Shown here piece by piece: positions 63,436 to 64,000 of a DNA stretch of 64,000 nt. Each line of letters begins with the position of its first letter. Position 1 is the stretch's first letter. A program made the translations under genes and the position numbers. This DNA is from Sodalis praecaptivus. GTDB taxonomy: Bacteria > Pseudomonadota > Gammaproteobacteria > Enterobacterales > Enterobacteriaceae. The notes beneath the pieces are model-generated. The model worked only from the letters and a program-made list of their open reading frames with translations. It did not search any database and was not told the DNA's origin. The stretch lies in contig NZ_CP006569.1 of NCBI RefSeq assembly GCF_000517425.1, forward strand, positions 2,904,760 to 2,968,759, read 5' to 3'.

Positions 63436-63693
63436 ATGTCCGTGATACGCACGCGGCTAAAACTGTTTGGCGGCGATACGGTGGTTGTTCATTGCTCAGA
63501 AAAATGCAACATCCATTTAATGTGTGAAACCCAACCCCATAATGGCCAGATGACGGTGGGTTTTGGCGAAATCCTCGGAGTAAGCGATACAGATACGGCT
63601 TATTTGGGTGTGCCTTACAGCGGGTTTTGGAGCGTTATCATTGATGCAAAAAGCGATAGTCCAGAGCATTCCGTCCGATATTTGCCCGCATGA
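63436..63693 (+). CDS. DUF1883-like protein
   Basis: An 85-residue beta-rich protein: GGDTVVVHCSEKCNIHLMCE at the start and YLGVPYSGFWSVIIDAKSDSPEHSVRYLPA at the end. The pattern (GDTVVV.C...CNI.L, VP.SG.W.V.ID) resembles the DUF1883 domain, found alone or fused to TIR domains; the family role is unknown. GAGGGAGTC precedes the ATG. The heptamer array begins 84 bases after its stop. Confidence 0.65.
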   Translation: MSVIRTRLKLFGGDTVVVHCSEKCNIHLMCETQPHNGQMTVGFGEILGVSDTDTAYLGVPYSGFWSVIIDAKSDSPEHSVRYLPA

Positions 63694-63777
63694 TCAATTT
63701 GGCCGCCGGAACCGAACAGGTTCCGACGACCGGTGATCACATGATGATGACTTGGGCCTTACCGTCAAGGTAAGCCG

Positions 63778-63971
63778 GCTTACTGCTTACTGCTTACTGC
63801 TTACTGCTTACTGCTTACTGCTTACTGCTTACTGCTTACTGCTTACTGCTTACTGCTTACTGCTTACTGCTTACTGCTTACTGCTTACTGCTTACTGCTT
63901 ACTGCTTACTGCTTACTGCTTACTGCTTACTGCTTACTGCTTACTGCTTACTGCTTACTGCTTACTGCTTA
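63778..63971. repeat. Heptanucleotide tandem array, unit TTACTGC
   Basis: About 27.7 copies of a 7-base unit in 194 bases with no visible interruption. In each forward frame it encodes a seven-residue repeat (LTAYCLL in one), which explains the long open frame over it. Such purity suggests recent expansion or length variation among strains. Confidence 0.97.
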
Positions 63972-64000
63972 GTAAAGCGTGAGGCCCTTATGCCTCAGGG

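Noticed and set aside
63752-63982. Open frame encoding an LTAYCLL repeat protein
   Set aside because: It is created by the 7-bp tandem array, which has no stop in any forward frame. There is no ribosome-binding site or non-repeat coding part.

Overview
The window looks like the chromosome of an Enterobacterales species close to Sodalis and other insect-associated relatives. The gene order uvrY-uvrC-pgsA-tRNA-Gly-tRNA-Cys-tRNA-Leu with yecF divergent from uvrY, the opgG and ymdB genes, erfK, yedJ, virK/ybjX and glpM are all enteric. Long spacers without genes, broken phage genes and short tandem repeats suggest a genome that is decaying or host-adapted. The genus is an inference from gene content and style; no 16S gene is present.

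Left part (1-14.2 kb): chromosomal housekeeping and accessory genes. These are opgG (cut by the window edge), ymdB, a TIM-barrel glycosidase-like gene, two tiny membrane proteins, DUF2158 and DUF2188 proteins, a YghA-type SDR oxidoreductase, an orphan phage tail-fibre-assembly protein, yedJ, a carboxylesterase, a LysR regulator, the L,D-transpeptidase erfK, a YCII protein, a virK/ybjX gene with a PhoP-box-like site upstream, and the first of two PAS-LuxR regulators.

14.2-19.6 kb is a graveyard of accessory DNA. It holds orphan hypothetical genes, a tiny Cys-containing secreted peptide gene whose frame continues past an in-frame TGA, a broken Ner-like phage regulator, an XRE regulator with tandem operators, an Rpn/YhgA nuclease and a frameshifted HAD-like gene.

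19.6-48.1 kb is a P2-family prophage of about 28.3 kb in the 3' end of the tRNA-Leu(UAA) gene, bounded by a 55-bp identical att duplication. Its tail module resembles the K139-like branch (sheath and tube of the DUF2586/DUF2597 type). Structural and lysis genes appear intact. Early control is an XRE repressor, a Cox-like protein and a P2-type integrase. Replication appears to rely on a TOPRIM primase-helicase instead of a P2 gpA. At the left end two HigB/HigA-like toxin-antitoxin cassettes flank an iteron cluster that may be the replication origin. A moron-like gene with its own promoter and terminator closes the tail operon. The tail assembly chaperone carries a textbook -1 frameshift signal.

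48.1-64 kb returns to chromosome: tRNA-Leu, tRNA-Cys, a roughly 1-kb inserted spacer with a degenerate heptamer array, tRNA-Gly, pgsA-uvrC-uvrY, yecF, glpM, a small lipoprotein, an AraC regulator, an orphan GhoT/OrtT-like membrane toxin, the second PAS-LuxR regulator, an OafA-type acyltransferase with SGNH domain, tRNA-Lys, a second AraC regulator, a DUF1883-like protein, and a nearly perfect array of about 28 heptamers at the right edge.
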